Shown piece after piece: positions 46,440 through 54,196 of a stretch of 64,000 bases of DNA. How positions within the stretch are numbered: the first letter of the stretch is position 1; every line of letters begins with the position of its first letter. Under the pieces are notes generated by a model, which had not been told where the DNA came from, did not search any database, and worked only from the letters and a program-made list of their open reading frames with translations. This stretch comes from Desulfospira sp963664655 (GTDB lineage: Bacteria > Desulfobacterota > Desulfobacteria > Desulfobacterales > Desulfobacteraceae): NCBI GenBank assembly GCA_963664655.2, contig CAXXHM010000001.1, positions 434,001-498,000 on the forward strand. The letters run 5' to 3'. Both the position numbers and the translations under genes were made by a program.

Positions 46440-47096
46440 ATGAACACCCCCTTGGAATACAAAAAAGACAAACCAGTCCCATCGGCCCCTGTCCTGATTT
46501 TTGACGATGTAACAATGGCCTTTGGCAAAAGAACGCTTTTTGAAAGGTTCAGCCTGACACTGGGTCCCGGGGAGGTGATCGGTCTTCACGGCCCCAGCGG
46601 AACCGGAAAATCCACCTTGCTGAAAATGGCCGCAGGGCTGATCTGTCCGGTGAAAGGCCGGGTAACAGGGCCAAACGGTCCCATGGGGTATGTATTCCAG
46701 GAACCCCGGCTCATCCCATGGTACACGGCCCTGGAAAACATCTGCATTGCCCTGACCGCCCGGGGCCTGACCATGGCTGACGCCCGCAGGACAGCCGCCG
46801 GGCATCTTTCAGACATGGGCCTGGAATCCTTTGAAAATCACTACCCCGGACAGCTGTCAGGCGGCATGAACCAGCGGGTCTCAATGGCCCGGGCCCTGGC
46901 CGTCAATCCTGCCTTGCTGCTGCTGGACGAACCCTTCACCGGCCTGGACCCGGCCTTGAAATCTCATGTCCGGGAAACCCTTGCCGGGACAGTGGCGGAC
47001 CAGGGCATCAGCGTTCTCCATGTCACCCATGACACCGATGAACTGCTGCCGGCCACCGGGAAACTGATCCGCCTTGGTCCCGGGCAGTGGTGTTGA
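46440..47096 (+). CDS. ABC importer ATPase (SsuB/TauB-like), copy 2
   Basis: 218 residues, intact: GPSGTGKST, VFQEPRLIPW, LSGGMNQRVSMARAL, LLLLDEPFTGLDP. It differs from copy 1 at roughly 14 positions, mostly near the two ends (MNTPLEYKKDKPVPSAPVLI against MNTPLEYEKDKAAPSGTVLS). The duplicated block runs 46038-47107, against 35391-36461. With no permease or binding protein beside it, it may serve the locus 2 importer or none. Confidence 0.8.
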   Translation: MNTPLEYKKDKPVPSAPVLIFDDVTMAFGKRTLFERFSLTLGPGEVIGLHGPSGTGKSTLLKMAAGLICPVKGRVTGPNGPMGYVFQEPRLIPWYTALENICIALTARGLTMADARRTAAGHLSDMGLESFENHYPGQLSGGMNQRVSMARALAVNPALLLLDEPFTGLDPALKSHVRETLAGTVADQGISVLHVTHDTDELLPATGKLIRLGPGQWC

Positions 47097-47201
47097 CGCT
47101 GAAAAACTTTAGTCGATTCCGGGGCCGCGTTAGCAATCTTATATGCGTCCTGTTTTTAGATAGTGTTTGAACGGCTCGAAGAGGGGCGCATGCCCACAAA
47201 G

Positions 47202-47621
47202 TCACCCACCTGCGGCGTTGCTGCAATACTGGGGAATTAGCTGCTTTTGCTGCGCGGCATGTTCCCGCCAGACGCAGAGCATGGCATCGGATTTTCCCGA
47301 GGAGACCCGGGACTGTGCCCGCTTCCAGGGGCAGAACACCACATCGACCTTGATTTCCTCAGGTTCATAGATGCGTTTTACAATCTCAAAAAAAAGACCT
47401 GTCCCATCCTTATTGGTCTGTCCGTCCCACTGGGGGGTGGCAATCTGGATATTGTTAATTTTACGATCCTGCCCCAATCCGGTGGATGGCTCAGCCAGGA
47501 CGACCGCATAAACCGCCAAAGACAAAGCGGTCAACACAGCTCTACCCCCAATTCCGTTCGGAAAAACATTGTACTGCGTGTCAAGCACCCGATACCGAGT
47601 CCTTAACCGAACAAGTATCAA
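47202..47621 (-). pseudogene. Family 3 substrate-binding protein, N-terminal fragment
   Basis: A signal-peptide-like stretch (AVLTALSLAVYAVVLAEPS) is followed by GTGLFFEIVKRIYEPEEIKV, FCPWKRAQSRVSSGKSDAML and CVWREHAAQQK, the beginning of an extracellular solute-binding domain of the amino-acid (SBP_bac_3) type. About 140 residues, roughly half the usual length; homology ends near 47230 and the frame is closed by unrelated sequence. Confidence 0.65.
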
Positions 47622-47815
47622 GTTGAAACATGATTTTTTATTGATCGGTCAAGTCACCTAAATCTGTCAAAGTTTGCCGTGTCCGATTGGGCTACTTTGA
47701 ATCTATTTTAAATTGGAATCAAAGTCCTCTTTTATTTTTTAACCCAGTTTCGTTTAATCAGCCTGCTTCCGTTTGTTTTTTGAAGATAACGTCAACATCT
47801 GCGGCTTGTCCGTCA
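47622..47815. other. Intergenic sequence before IS91-family copy 2
   Basis: AT-rich, no supported feature. Confidence 0.3.
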
Positions 47816-47973
47816 GCATGTTTTTGTTAACGAATATTCTGGCTTTGCATCTGGATTGTTTATTTATTTCAGCATATGTTGTATATTTTCAACAGTCATT
47901 TTTGTTCTGCATTAATATTCTGATCTCTTTCCGAGTGCTCCTGTACAACCCTGTTACCATTACCAGTTTACTC

Positions 47974-49314
47974 ATGGCCCAAACAGCAACACATAATTTT
48001 GATGTTTACCAGCCCCGCAATCCCAAGGCAAGTGCATACTACAAATGTGTTGAGAATCACTTTGAAGATCTGGAACGGGCCTGGGATGATATGTATGCAT
48101 CCAGGTATGGTTACTGGCGGACATATGTCATGACGGTGATCTATAGATATCTGGATTGCGGTGATCTTCATATGGGATTTGCCCGGGTCCGATGTGAAGA
48201 ATGCGGCCATGAATATCTCCTTGCATTTTCTTGTAAGCGGCGCCAATTCTGCCCATCTTGCCATCAGAAAAGAGTCATTGAATATGGAGAATGGCTGCTT
48301 ACCAATGTTTTGAAGGATGTGCCACACCGGCAGTGGGTATTCAGCATTCCCAAACGGTTACGGATTTATTTTCTCTTTGACAGGAAGCTGCTGGCAAAAC
48401 TGTCCATTTGTGCCTGGAAAGTTATCAAAGCGTATTTGAAATCTACCGTTTCTGATGACAATGCTGTTCCCGGAGCCAGCATTGCTGTCCAGACTTATGG
48501 TGATTTTTTAAATTTCAATCCCCATCTGCATGCCATTGTGTCTGATGGATGTTTTTTGGATAACGGTAATTTTCATATGACTCCGGGATTCATGCTGGAA
48601 GACCTGGAAGAAATTTTTCAGTATGAGGTGCTCAAGATGCTCAAAAAAGAGGGCAAAATAACGGATGCTATTGTCGAGAATATGCTTTCATGGCGCCATT
48701 CAGGTTTCAATGTTTATATCGGGGACCGACTTTTTTCCGATGATAAGGCGGACCTCGGGAACCTTGCCCGGTACATCATCAGGGCCTGTTTTTCCCAGGA
48801 ACGCATGGTCTATATACCGGCGGAAGCTTCCGACGACGGTACCGCCAAAGTCGTCTATACATCGAAAGACAGGAAGTTCAGGAAAACTTTCAACGCTCTG
48901 GATTGGCTGGCCAGGCTGGTGACGCATATTCCCGGTCGTTATGAGCAGACGGTCCGTTACTATGGTTATTATTCGAACAAATCCCGGGGGATGAGGAAAA
49001 AGGCGGAGACGGATGATGACATTCCTGCTGTTATTCCAAATGAGATGTCATCTAAAGAATCACGGCAAAATTGGGCCAGGTTAATCCAGAAAATTTATGA
49101 AGTGGACCCGTTGATCTGTCCAAAATGCTGGGGACAGATGCACATCATCAGTTTCATCGAAGAACTTGACATCATCGAGAAAATATTGCGTCATTTTGGG
49201 CTTTGGGATATCCGTAACCATGATCCGCCGCAACCTGTCACTTCCGACTATATTCCTGATTTGGTTTACGACTTTTCCGATTCCCAAATCCCGGCAGCCG
49301 ACTACTGGAACTGA
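47974..49314 (+). CDS. IS91-family transposase, copy 2
   Basis: 446 residues from the ATG at 47974 (the frame is open further upstream, without a clear ribosome site for either). N-terminal zinc-binding domain with CEECGHEYLL and CKRRQFCPSCHQKR; HUH metal site FNPHLHAIVSDG near 185; catalytic Tyr expected in LARYIIRA; the conserved YYGYYSNKSRG and a C-terminal CPKC pair. About 85% identical to copy 3 by eye. Confidence 0.9.
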   Translation: MAQTATHNFDVYQPRNPKASAYYKCVENHFEDLERAWDDMYASRYGYWRTYVMTVIYRYLDCGDLHMGFARVRCEECGHEYLLAFSCKRRQFCPSCHQKRVIEYGEWLLTNVLKDVPHRQWVFSIPKRLRIYFLFDRKLLAKLSICAWKVIKAYLKSTVSDDNAVPGASIAVQTYGDFLNFNPHLHAIVSDGCFLDNGNFHMTPGFMLEDLEEIFQYEVLKMLKKEGKITDAIVENMLSWRHSGFNVYIGDRLFSDDKADLGNLARYIIRACFSQERMVYIPAEASDDGTAKVVYTSKDRKFRKTFNALDWLARLVTHIPGRYEQTVRYYGYYSNKSRGMRKKAETDDDIPAVIPNEMSSKESRQNWARLIQKIYEVDPLICPKCWGQMHIISFIEELDIIEKILRHFGLWDIRNHDPPQPVTSDYIPDLVYDFSDSQIPAADYWN

Positions 49315-49394
49315 TTTTTTTCGTGTTTTGCGGGGTTTCCGGTGAGGTATGTCCAGAATCAGCTTAAAAGATAGATGCTATTCCTTTTTTTCGA

Positions 49395-49420
49395 GTTTCT
49401 GCCCTTTAGGGTATGAATAC
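49395..49420 (-). repeat. Fragment of the structured intergenic repeat
   Basis: The reverse complement of GTTTCTGCCCTTTAGGG with TATGAATAC after it matches the ATACCCTAAAGGGCAGAAAC part of copies A and B. It lies between the transposase stop and the palindrome of IS91-family copy 2. Confidence 0.6.
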
Positions 49421-49487
49421 AACCCGAATTTTTATTCTGCTTTTTCCAAAGTTGTTTTTTTATCCACACAACCGTTTTGACATCGGA

Positions 49488-49537
49488 GCCCCAGCCGAGC
49501 GCAGCTACAACATGTTGTAGCTGCGCTCGGCTGGGGC
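49488..49537. repeat. 50-bp perfect palindrome, IS91-family copy 2
   Basis: Arms GCCCCAGCCGAGCGCAGCT and their exact complement meet at ACAACATGTTGT. Starts 173 bp after the transposase stop. The arms differ from those of copy 3 at six positions, each compensated in the other arm. Confidence 0.9.
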
Positions 49538-49608
49538 CATATTTCAGGCTCTTGATGATCTTGTCATGATTTGCTATACCTTGCCAGGCAAAAAGGAAGT
49601 TCCTATCC

Positions 49609-49861
49609 TTATCCTTCCTGGGCAAAGCCATCGCCTATATGATTAAACCTATGACCACAAATAACGGTTGGATTCAATAATGTCAATCGGTTACAAGCCT
49701 AAAAATGCTATACTTGATCATTTTTTTATGACCGTTTTTCTCATTCTTAATTTGACCCATAAGAAAGAAAAAATGATAAAAAACCTGAGAATAAAGGATC
49801 ATGGGCTATATTACTTCTTAGTAAAAATTCAAATCAATGCTTGTAATGCCGGCTTGCTTTT
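49609..49861. other. AT-rich intergenic stretch
   Basis: No supported gene. Probably contains the promoter of the downstream transposase. Confidence 0.3.
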
Positions 49862-49915
49862 GATAAGGTATTGCAAATATTCAGTTGAATCTGAGTATAT
49901 TTGCAATACTTTATC
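49862..49915. promoter_or_regulatory. Inverted repeat just before the ribosome site of the DDE transposase
   Basis: GATAAGGTATTGCAAATAT (49862-49880) and ATATTTGCAATACTTTATC (49897-49915) are 19-bp arms with one mismatch. AGGAGG follows within two bases. It could be an operator for the winged-helix part of the protein, an element end, or an RNA hairpin that affects translation. Confidence 0.55.
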
Positions 49916-49932
49916 AGGAGGTGCAGGTACAT

Positions 49933-50547
49933 ATGGACAAACCGCCAGACCAGAAGCTGATTTCAGCCTTTCAGGAAAACAAATGCTGGATGATCCAACC
50001 ACTGGCCGAGCGAATGAACTACTCCATTCCTTCGGTTCGGCGATTTTTGGCCAAAACCGGTTACTTCAGCAGTTTTTCCCACAATGGGAAATGGTACACC
50101 CTGGCCTCGATTCCCCGTTTCAACAGCAAGGGCCTGTGGTTTTACCGGGATATCGGATTTTCAAGACATGGTCCGCTTACCCATACGCTGGTGAATCTGG
50201 TCGAGAGAAGTACATCAGGGAAGACAGCCGATCAACTGGGGCAGTTGCTTCGGTGCCGCTGCCATGCCATTCTGGTTCAGTTATACCGCCAGGGACAGCT
50301 GCAAAGACAAAAGCACGGGGGTTCTTATGTGTACCTGGCCATCGATTCAGTCAAAGCCGATGCTCAGGAAAAGGCCCTTCAAACGGAACAGACACCCCTG
50401 CCGGCGGAGTTGGCGGTGCAGATCCTTGTGGTATTTATCCAGAAACCCGGTTTGGATTTGAAACAGTTGGCCAAATCTGTTTCCAAAAAACAGGAGTGCG
50501 GATCAACACAGATCAGATTCAAACGCTTTTCGATGCACACGGGATAA
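49933..50547 (+). CDS. Winged-helix N-terminal part of a DDE transposase (frame broken)
   Basis: 204 residues from the ATG at 49933, chosen for AGGAGG at 49917. MNYSIPSVRRFLAKTGYFSS looks like a winged-helix domain, followed by TADQLGQLLRCRCHAILVQL, a second one. The natural protein seems to leave this frame at the A6 run near 50486: the sensible continuation GVRINTDQIQTLFDAHGIKK is in the next frame, and a second shift at the A9 run near 50546-50554 returns to this frame and joins the gene at 50599. As read, it stops at 50547. Confidence 0.6.
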   Translation: MDKPPDQKLISAFQENKCWMIQPLAERMNYSIPSVRRFLAKTGYFSSFSHNGKWYTLASIPRFNSKGLWFYRDIGFSRHGPLTHTLVNLVERSTSGKTADQLGQLLRCRCHAILVQLYRQGQLQRQKHGGSYVYLAIDSVKADAQEKALQTEQTPLPAELAVQILVVFIQKPGLDLKQLAKSVSKKQECGSTQIRFKRFSMHTG

Positions 50548-50598
50548 AAAAAAAGCCTGAATTCCGGAGCCAAAGCCTGGCTTGCGCTCAGCCAGAAT

Positions 50599-52311
50599 TT
50601 GACCCGGCTTTGCCACGATACACTGCCGGGGGCATTGTTCCCGAATCTCCCGGACGTCAGATTCCGGCCCGAAGAGAATCGCTGTTCTTGCTGCAGGACT
50701 CTTTTTGTCCAGAAAACCAGACGGAAAACCGTATTTAGCATGAGTGGTCCTTTTAAAGCCCATGAGACCCTGTACCACTGCCGGACATGCCGGAAAGTTT
50801 ACCGTTCGAAAGATTTGCGCAATATCGTTGCCAGATGTTGTAATGTGGCATGGGATGTCCTTGTTTTTGTCGGTAAAAGTCTTTACCATCGCTGCCTGAC
50901 AACCGATGAGGTCTGCCACGAACTTACGCTCAGAAATATTGATCTGAGCCCTTCAGAAGTCGAGTACCTTGGACGCAAATTCATCCTTTATCTCGCACTG
51001 GCGCACCGGCAGGCCACCCCTCGCATTGAACAGGCCATGAGCCGCAGCGGCGGATACATATTGCATCTGGATGCCACCCATGAAGGAGATGCTCCGGTAC
51101 TGATGACCGGGATGGACGGTCTGAAGCAGATTGTACTGGGCAATGTAAAAATCCCCAGCGAACATACCGACCATATCGTGCCTTTTCTTGAGCAACTGCA
51201 AAGAAACTACGGAACCCCCATTGCCTGTGTCCATGACATGGGAACCGGTATCTGTAAAGCAGTGTCCCTGGTTTTTCCCGGTACCCGGGACTTTGTCTGT
51301 CATTTTCATTTTCTGCGGGATGCCGGAAAGGATCTGCTCGAACCCTCTTACGGTCAATTGAGGAAAGCCCTGCAAAAACATGCCGCCACCACCAGGCTGG
51401 GTGAAATTATACGTGACCTTCACCAGCGGGTTGATAACCATGCGCTTGATGCGGGGCACCTGACAGATGCCATCACAAAAGGCCATGGGTTAGAAAACAT
51501 GAATCAGGCATCTTCGGCTTCGATCTATTCTCTGTGCCAGTGGTGCCTGCAGGGTAAAAAAGAAGGCAACGGATATGGGTTCCCGTTTGATCGACCGCTT
51601 CTGGCCTTTGCCCGCAGAATTGCGCAGCTGAAAGACTCACTGCCATCCATGCAAGAAAAGGCCTCTCGGGACCGAGTCGGAAAACGGTTATTTGGCAAGC
51701 TCGATAACCTGACCAAAAATCTCTGTAATGATCCGGATTTCATCCGGTCTATTGATGATCTTGAATGGCGGACCCTGCTTTTTGATGACCTCCGAAAAAA
51801 AATGCGTATTGCAGATCCTTCCGGGCGGAATGGCTTGAATGATGATGGATCGAACAAATCCATAAACAGTATCCAAAAAGCCGTAGGCCGATTCCGTTCG
51901 AAACTTGATAAAAACGCCAATTACAAAAGAGATCTGCTTTGCCAAAAGTTAGCTAAACAGATCGATAAATACGATGAACGACTGTTTGCAGATCCCATTG
52001 AGGTCGACACTCCGTCCGGAAAAATAACCATCTATCCCCAGCGCACCAATAACCTGCTGGAACAATTTTTTCGGGGTCTGCGCCGTGATCATCGGCGAAA
52101 AACCGGTAACAACTCAATGCGGCGGGTTTTGCATGCAATGCTGGCTGACACGCCCCTGATAAAAAATTTGGAAAATCCTGAGTATATGCACTTGCTTCTG
52201 AATGGGAAGAAAAATCTTGAAGAACTGTTCGCGGACCTGAAATCAACGGATATGAACCTATTCCTTCAATTTCTCATACCGACCGGGTACTGCCGGGCTT
52301 TAGGAAATTGA
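50599..52311 (+). CDS. DDE-type transposase, catalytic part
   Basis: 570 residues from an assumed start. A zinc-binding N-terminus (CSCCRTLF, CRTCRKVYRS) is followed by the likely catalytic Asp in YILHLDATHEGD, a second in ACVHDMGTGICKAV with RDFVCHFHFLRD nearby, and the Glu in TNNLLEQFFRGLRRDHRRKT. This resembles ISL3/MULE-like transposases. The same frame continues upstream without an ATG to about 50548, so with the part at 49933 it was probably one gene of about 790 residues. The exact IS family is not certain. Confidence 0.65.
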   Translation: MTRLCHDTLPGALFPNLPDVRFRPEENRCSCCRTLFVQKTRRKTVFSMSGPFKAHETLYHCRTCRKVYRSKDLRNIVARCCNVAWDVLVFVGKSLYHRCLTTDEVCHELTLRNIDLSPSEVEYLGRKFILYLALAHRQATPRIEQAMSRSGGYILHLDATHEGDAPVLMTGMDGLKQIVLGNVKIPSEHTDHIVPFLEQLQRNYGTPIACVHDMGTGICKAVSLVFPGTRDFVCHFHFLRDAGKDLLEPSYGQLRKALQKHAATTRLGEIIRDLHQRVDNHALDAGHLTDAITKGHGLENMNQASSASIYSLCQWCLQGKKEGNGYGFPFDRPLLAFARRIAQLKDSLPSMQEKASRDRVGKRLFGKLDNLTKNLCNDPDFIRSIDDLEWRTLLFDDLRKKMRIADPSGRNGLNDDGSNKSINSIQKAVGRFRSKLDKNANYKRDLLCQKLAKQIDKYDERLFADPIEVDTPSGKITIYPQRTNNLLEQFFRGLRRDHRRKTGNNSMRRVLHAMLADTPLIKNLENPEYMHLLLNGKKNLEELFADLKSTDMNLFLQFLIPTGYCRALGN

Positions 52312-52357
52312 TAATAATGGATAACCTGCCGGAAAAAATTCAACTGGTATTGGAGAA

Positions 52358-52696
52358 ATGTTCATGATTTTACAAAATCCAACTGAATTTTGTGGTCATA
52401 GGATTAAACATTGGCCTGAGTTAACCCGTTTTTTGAAAGTGCCTGGAGCTCCTCTGGACAACAACATTTGCGAACGCAGTTTGAAAAAAAGTATCTTACA
52501 TCGGAAAAACTCACTATTTTATAAAACAGAGCATGGTGCCTTTATTGGTGATATGTTCATGAGTCTGATTCAAACCTGCAATCTGATGAAGGTCAATCCA
52601 TTTAATTATCTGATCACATTGCTGAATAACGCAACCGTGCTGAGAACTGATCCTTCCCGGTGGATGCCTTGGAATTACAAAACCGTGTCCCCGTAA
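52358..52696 (+). pseudogene. tnpC: IS66 transposase (TnpC), C-terminal fragment
   Basis: 112 residues containing PGAPLDNNICERSLKKSILH, RKNSLFYKTEHGAFIGD and MSLIQTCNLMKVNPFNYL, the conserved C-terminal end of IS66-type TnpC. The first ~400 residues are missing. It is on the opposite strand to the tnpA/tnpB pair that follows, so it comes from a different or inverted IS66 element. Confidence 0.8.
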
Positions 52697-52821
52697 TATA
52701 ATCGCCGAATCCCCCACTCTTGTGACGAATTCAGCTGAGTTACCCTAAAAATTCCCTTGTGCATGTTTACCGAAAGGACACCGTCTTTTAACAAATTATG
52801 CCGTCGAACGTACGTAAAAAA

Positions 52822-53184
52822 TTAAGCTGACAATTTTTTCCACGCAGGTGCAACCCTGGTATTAAATGGATCACCATTCCATAGCAGGGTCTGAAGCTCA
52901 TGGGCATCAAGCGTTTGGTTTTGGGATGATCCCTTGATCGGCCACCATTTAAAACTGCCTTTAGAAAGACGTTTTTGGCACAACCAAAATCCCTGGCTGT
53001 CATAACATAAAATTTTTATGGCTGTTCGCCGTCGGTTAATAAATACAAACAGATATCCTGATCCTGAAAAAGGATCGGATTGCAGTATTTTTCGGCATAA
53101 CCCGGCCAAGCCGTCGATACCTTTTCTGAAATCAACAGATTCAACAGCAAGCAATATTTTCATGTGAGGTGTAATTTGAATCAT
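52822..53184 (-). CDS. tnpB: IS66 accessory protein TnpB
   Basis: 120 residues. MKILLAVESVDFRKGIDGLA, SGYLFVFINRRRTAIKILCY and QGFWLCQKRLSKGSFKWW are the standard IS66 Orf2/TnpB blocks; complete length. Overlaps tnpA by 4 bp. Required with TnpA and TnpC for IS66 movement, but no TnpC follows it here. Confidence 0.88.
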   Translation of the reverse strand: MIQITPHMKILLAVESVDFRKGIDGLAGLCRKILQSDPFSGSGYLFVFINRRRTAIKILCYDSQGFWLCQKRLSKGSFKWWPIKGSSQNQTLDAHELQTLLWNGDPFNTRVAPAWKKLSA

Positions 53185-53594
53185 GGCTGCCCCTCAAAAA
53201 AATGCCTGCCAAGCTCAACGGCTACAGGATCAACCTGACCTCGGAAACACATACGCATTTTTACCCCGGATTGGTTTTCCATTTCTATAACACAATCTGA
53301 GTAGGCCTGTGGGGTGGGCAGTTCAACAAATTTGGCTGAGGTTTTTTCTGTGGATTTCGGAATCATGGATGATTTTTCGACAATGTGTGTTTTTACGGCT
53401 GAATAATTCAGCCTCAGGCTTCGGGCTATTTTATTTACAGTCAGGCCAAAAGAATTGAACAAATCTGTGGCTGTAGACCATAAAGAATTCGGTATGCGCT
53501 CACGCCCAGTTTTATTCTCTCTCCACTCGGCAAATTTTTGTTTAGCTTCTTCCAACGCAACGCATTGCTCATCTGTCAGATCCGCTTTGCTCAT
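53181..53594 (-). CDS. tnpA: IS66 accessory protein TnpA
   Basis: 137 residues with a helix-turn-helix (TVNKIARSLRLNYSAVKTHI) in the middle and FVELPTPQAYSDCVIEMEN, as in IS66-family TnpA (ISTB_IS66_orfA). AGGAGG-type site at the proper distance, partly buried in a hairpin. Together with tnpB it is the 5' part of an IS66 element lacking tnpC. Confidence 0.82.
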   Translation of the reverse strand: MSKADLTDEQCVALEEAKQKFAEWRENKTGRERIPNSLWSTATDLFNSFGLTVNKIARSLRLNYSAVKTHIVEKSSMIPKSTEKTSAKFVELPTPQAYSDCVIEMENQSGVKMRMCFRGQVDPVAVELGRHFFEGQP

Positions 53595-53628
53595 CGGTCC
53601 CTCCTTGAAATAATTGGCGATGGGACCG
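53595..53628 (-). promoter_or_regulatory. Hairpin over the tnpA ribosome binding site
   Basis: CGGTCCC and GGGACCG form a 7-bp stem around a 20-nt loop; on the minus strand the second arm includes the GGAGGGA ribosome site and ends at the ATG. It could restrain transposase translation. Confidence 0.45.
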
Positions 53629-53728
53629 TTTATATCAACTATGGCTGCTTAATTCATGCAGACTTACCGAAGGGACACGGTTTTCAGCGTTCTTTCATCT
53701 CCGACGTCAATGATGTTTTTTAACCTCG

Positions 53729-54100
53729 TCATATCCGGCGTGAAGGGTGCGGCCCCGGCAATGGTCGCCAGTAATATGACCAGTTCAAGGATTTATGGAT
53801 TTCATCCAGGCATAAAAGTTCGCCTCCGTTGTTTACAAATGTTTCTGCAATGTCATACAGACAGAATCCGGCCACTGAAACATGGTCCACCGGTACATAT
53901 AACGCTTTTGTACTCAGGTGCTCGCCGCTTACAAAAGAATGAATATGTTGAACGATTGCAGTTGTTTTTCCTACGCCCCTTGGCCCTGTGATAATGGAGA
54001 AACGGTTTGATAAGGTATGTTTTTTCAAGAAGTATTTTTTATACGGGCGATTAAATATGCTGATGAGACTGCGATGAAGCCTGAATAATTGTTCGATCAT
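53729..54100 (-). pseudogene. DUF4143-type AAA ATPase, N-terminal fragment
   Basis: 123 residues. Walker A TGPRGVGKTT near 40, YVPVDHVSV and Walker B ELLCLDEIHK near 97, then NWS where the family normally continues for 280 more residues. The frame turns into unrelated sequence near 53780. Same broad family as the complete protein at 6405-7586 but of a different subgroup. Confidence 0.7.
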
Positions 54101-54126
54101 GAGTTCCCTCTATTCGTTTTTGACTT

Positions 54127-54142
54127 TAGTATTGCAATACTA
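54127..54142. promoter_or_regulatory. Palindrome upstream of the ATPase fragment
   Basis: TAGTATTGCAATACTA, a perfect 16-bp palindrome 27 bp upstream of the ATPase start. Its GTATTGCAA core also occurs in the inverted repeat at 49862-49915. Possibly an operator. Confidence 0.35.
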
Positions 54143-54196
54143 ATATTGTGGCTTTCTGCATTTCCCATGGGATCCCATGGGGTTGGACCATGGCTG

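Larger units (their letters stand above)
47816..49608 (+). mobile_element. IS91-family element, copy 2 (complete)
   Basis: The left end is where similarity to copy 3 begins (GCATGTTTTTGTTA); the right end is the TTCCTATCC at 49600-49608. About 1.79 kb with one transposase gene and a 50-bp perfect palindrome in the right-hand non-coding part. IS91 elements move by rolling-circle replication and make no target duplication; none was seen. Confidence 0.8.

Noticed and set aside
21117..47180. Short shared sequence GTTTGAACGGCTCGA at about 21119 and 47164
   Set aside because: Only 15 bases match and the flanks differ; too short to call a repeat.
47107..47201. Possible LolA-like remnant after the second ATPase copy (KFFSVNTTARD on the minus strand)
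   Set aside because: Only about ten residues remain beyond the duplicated block, too short for a separate feature.
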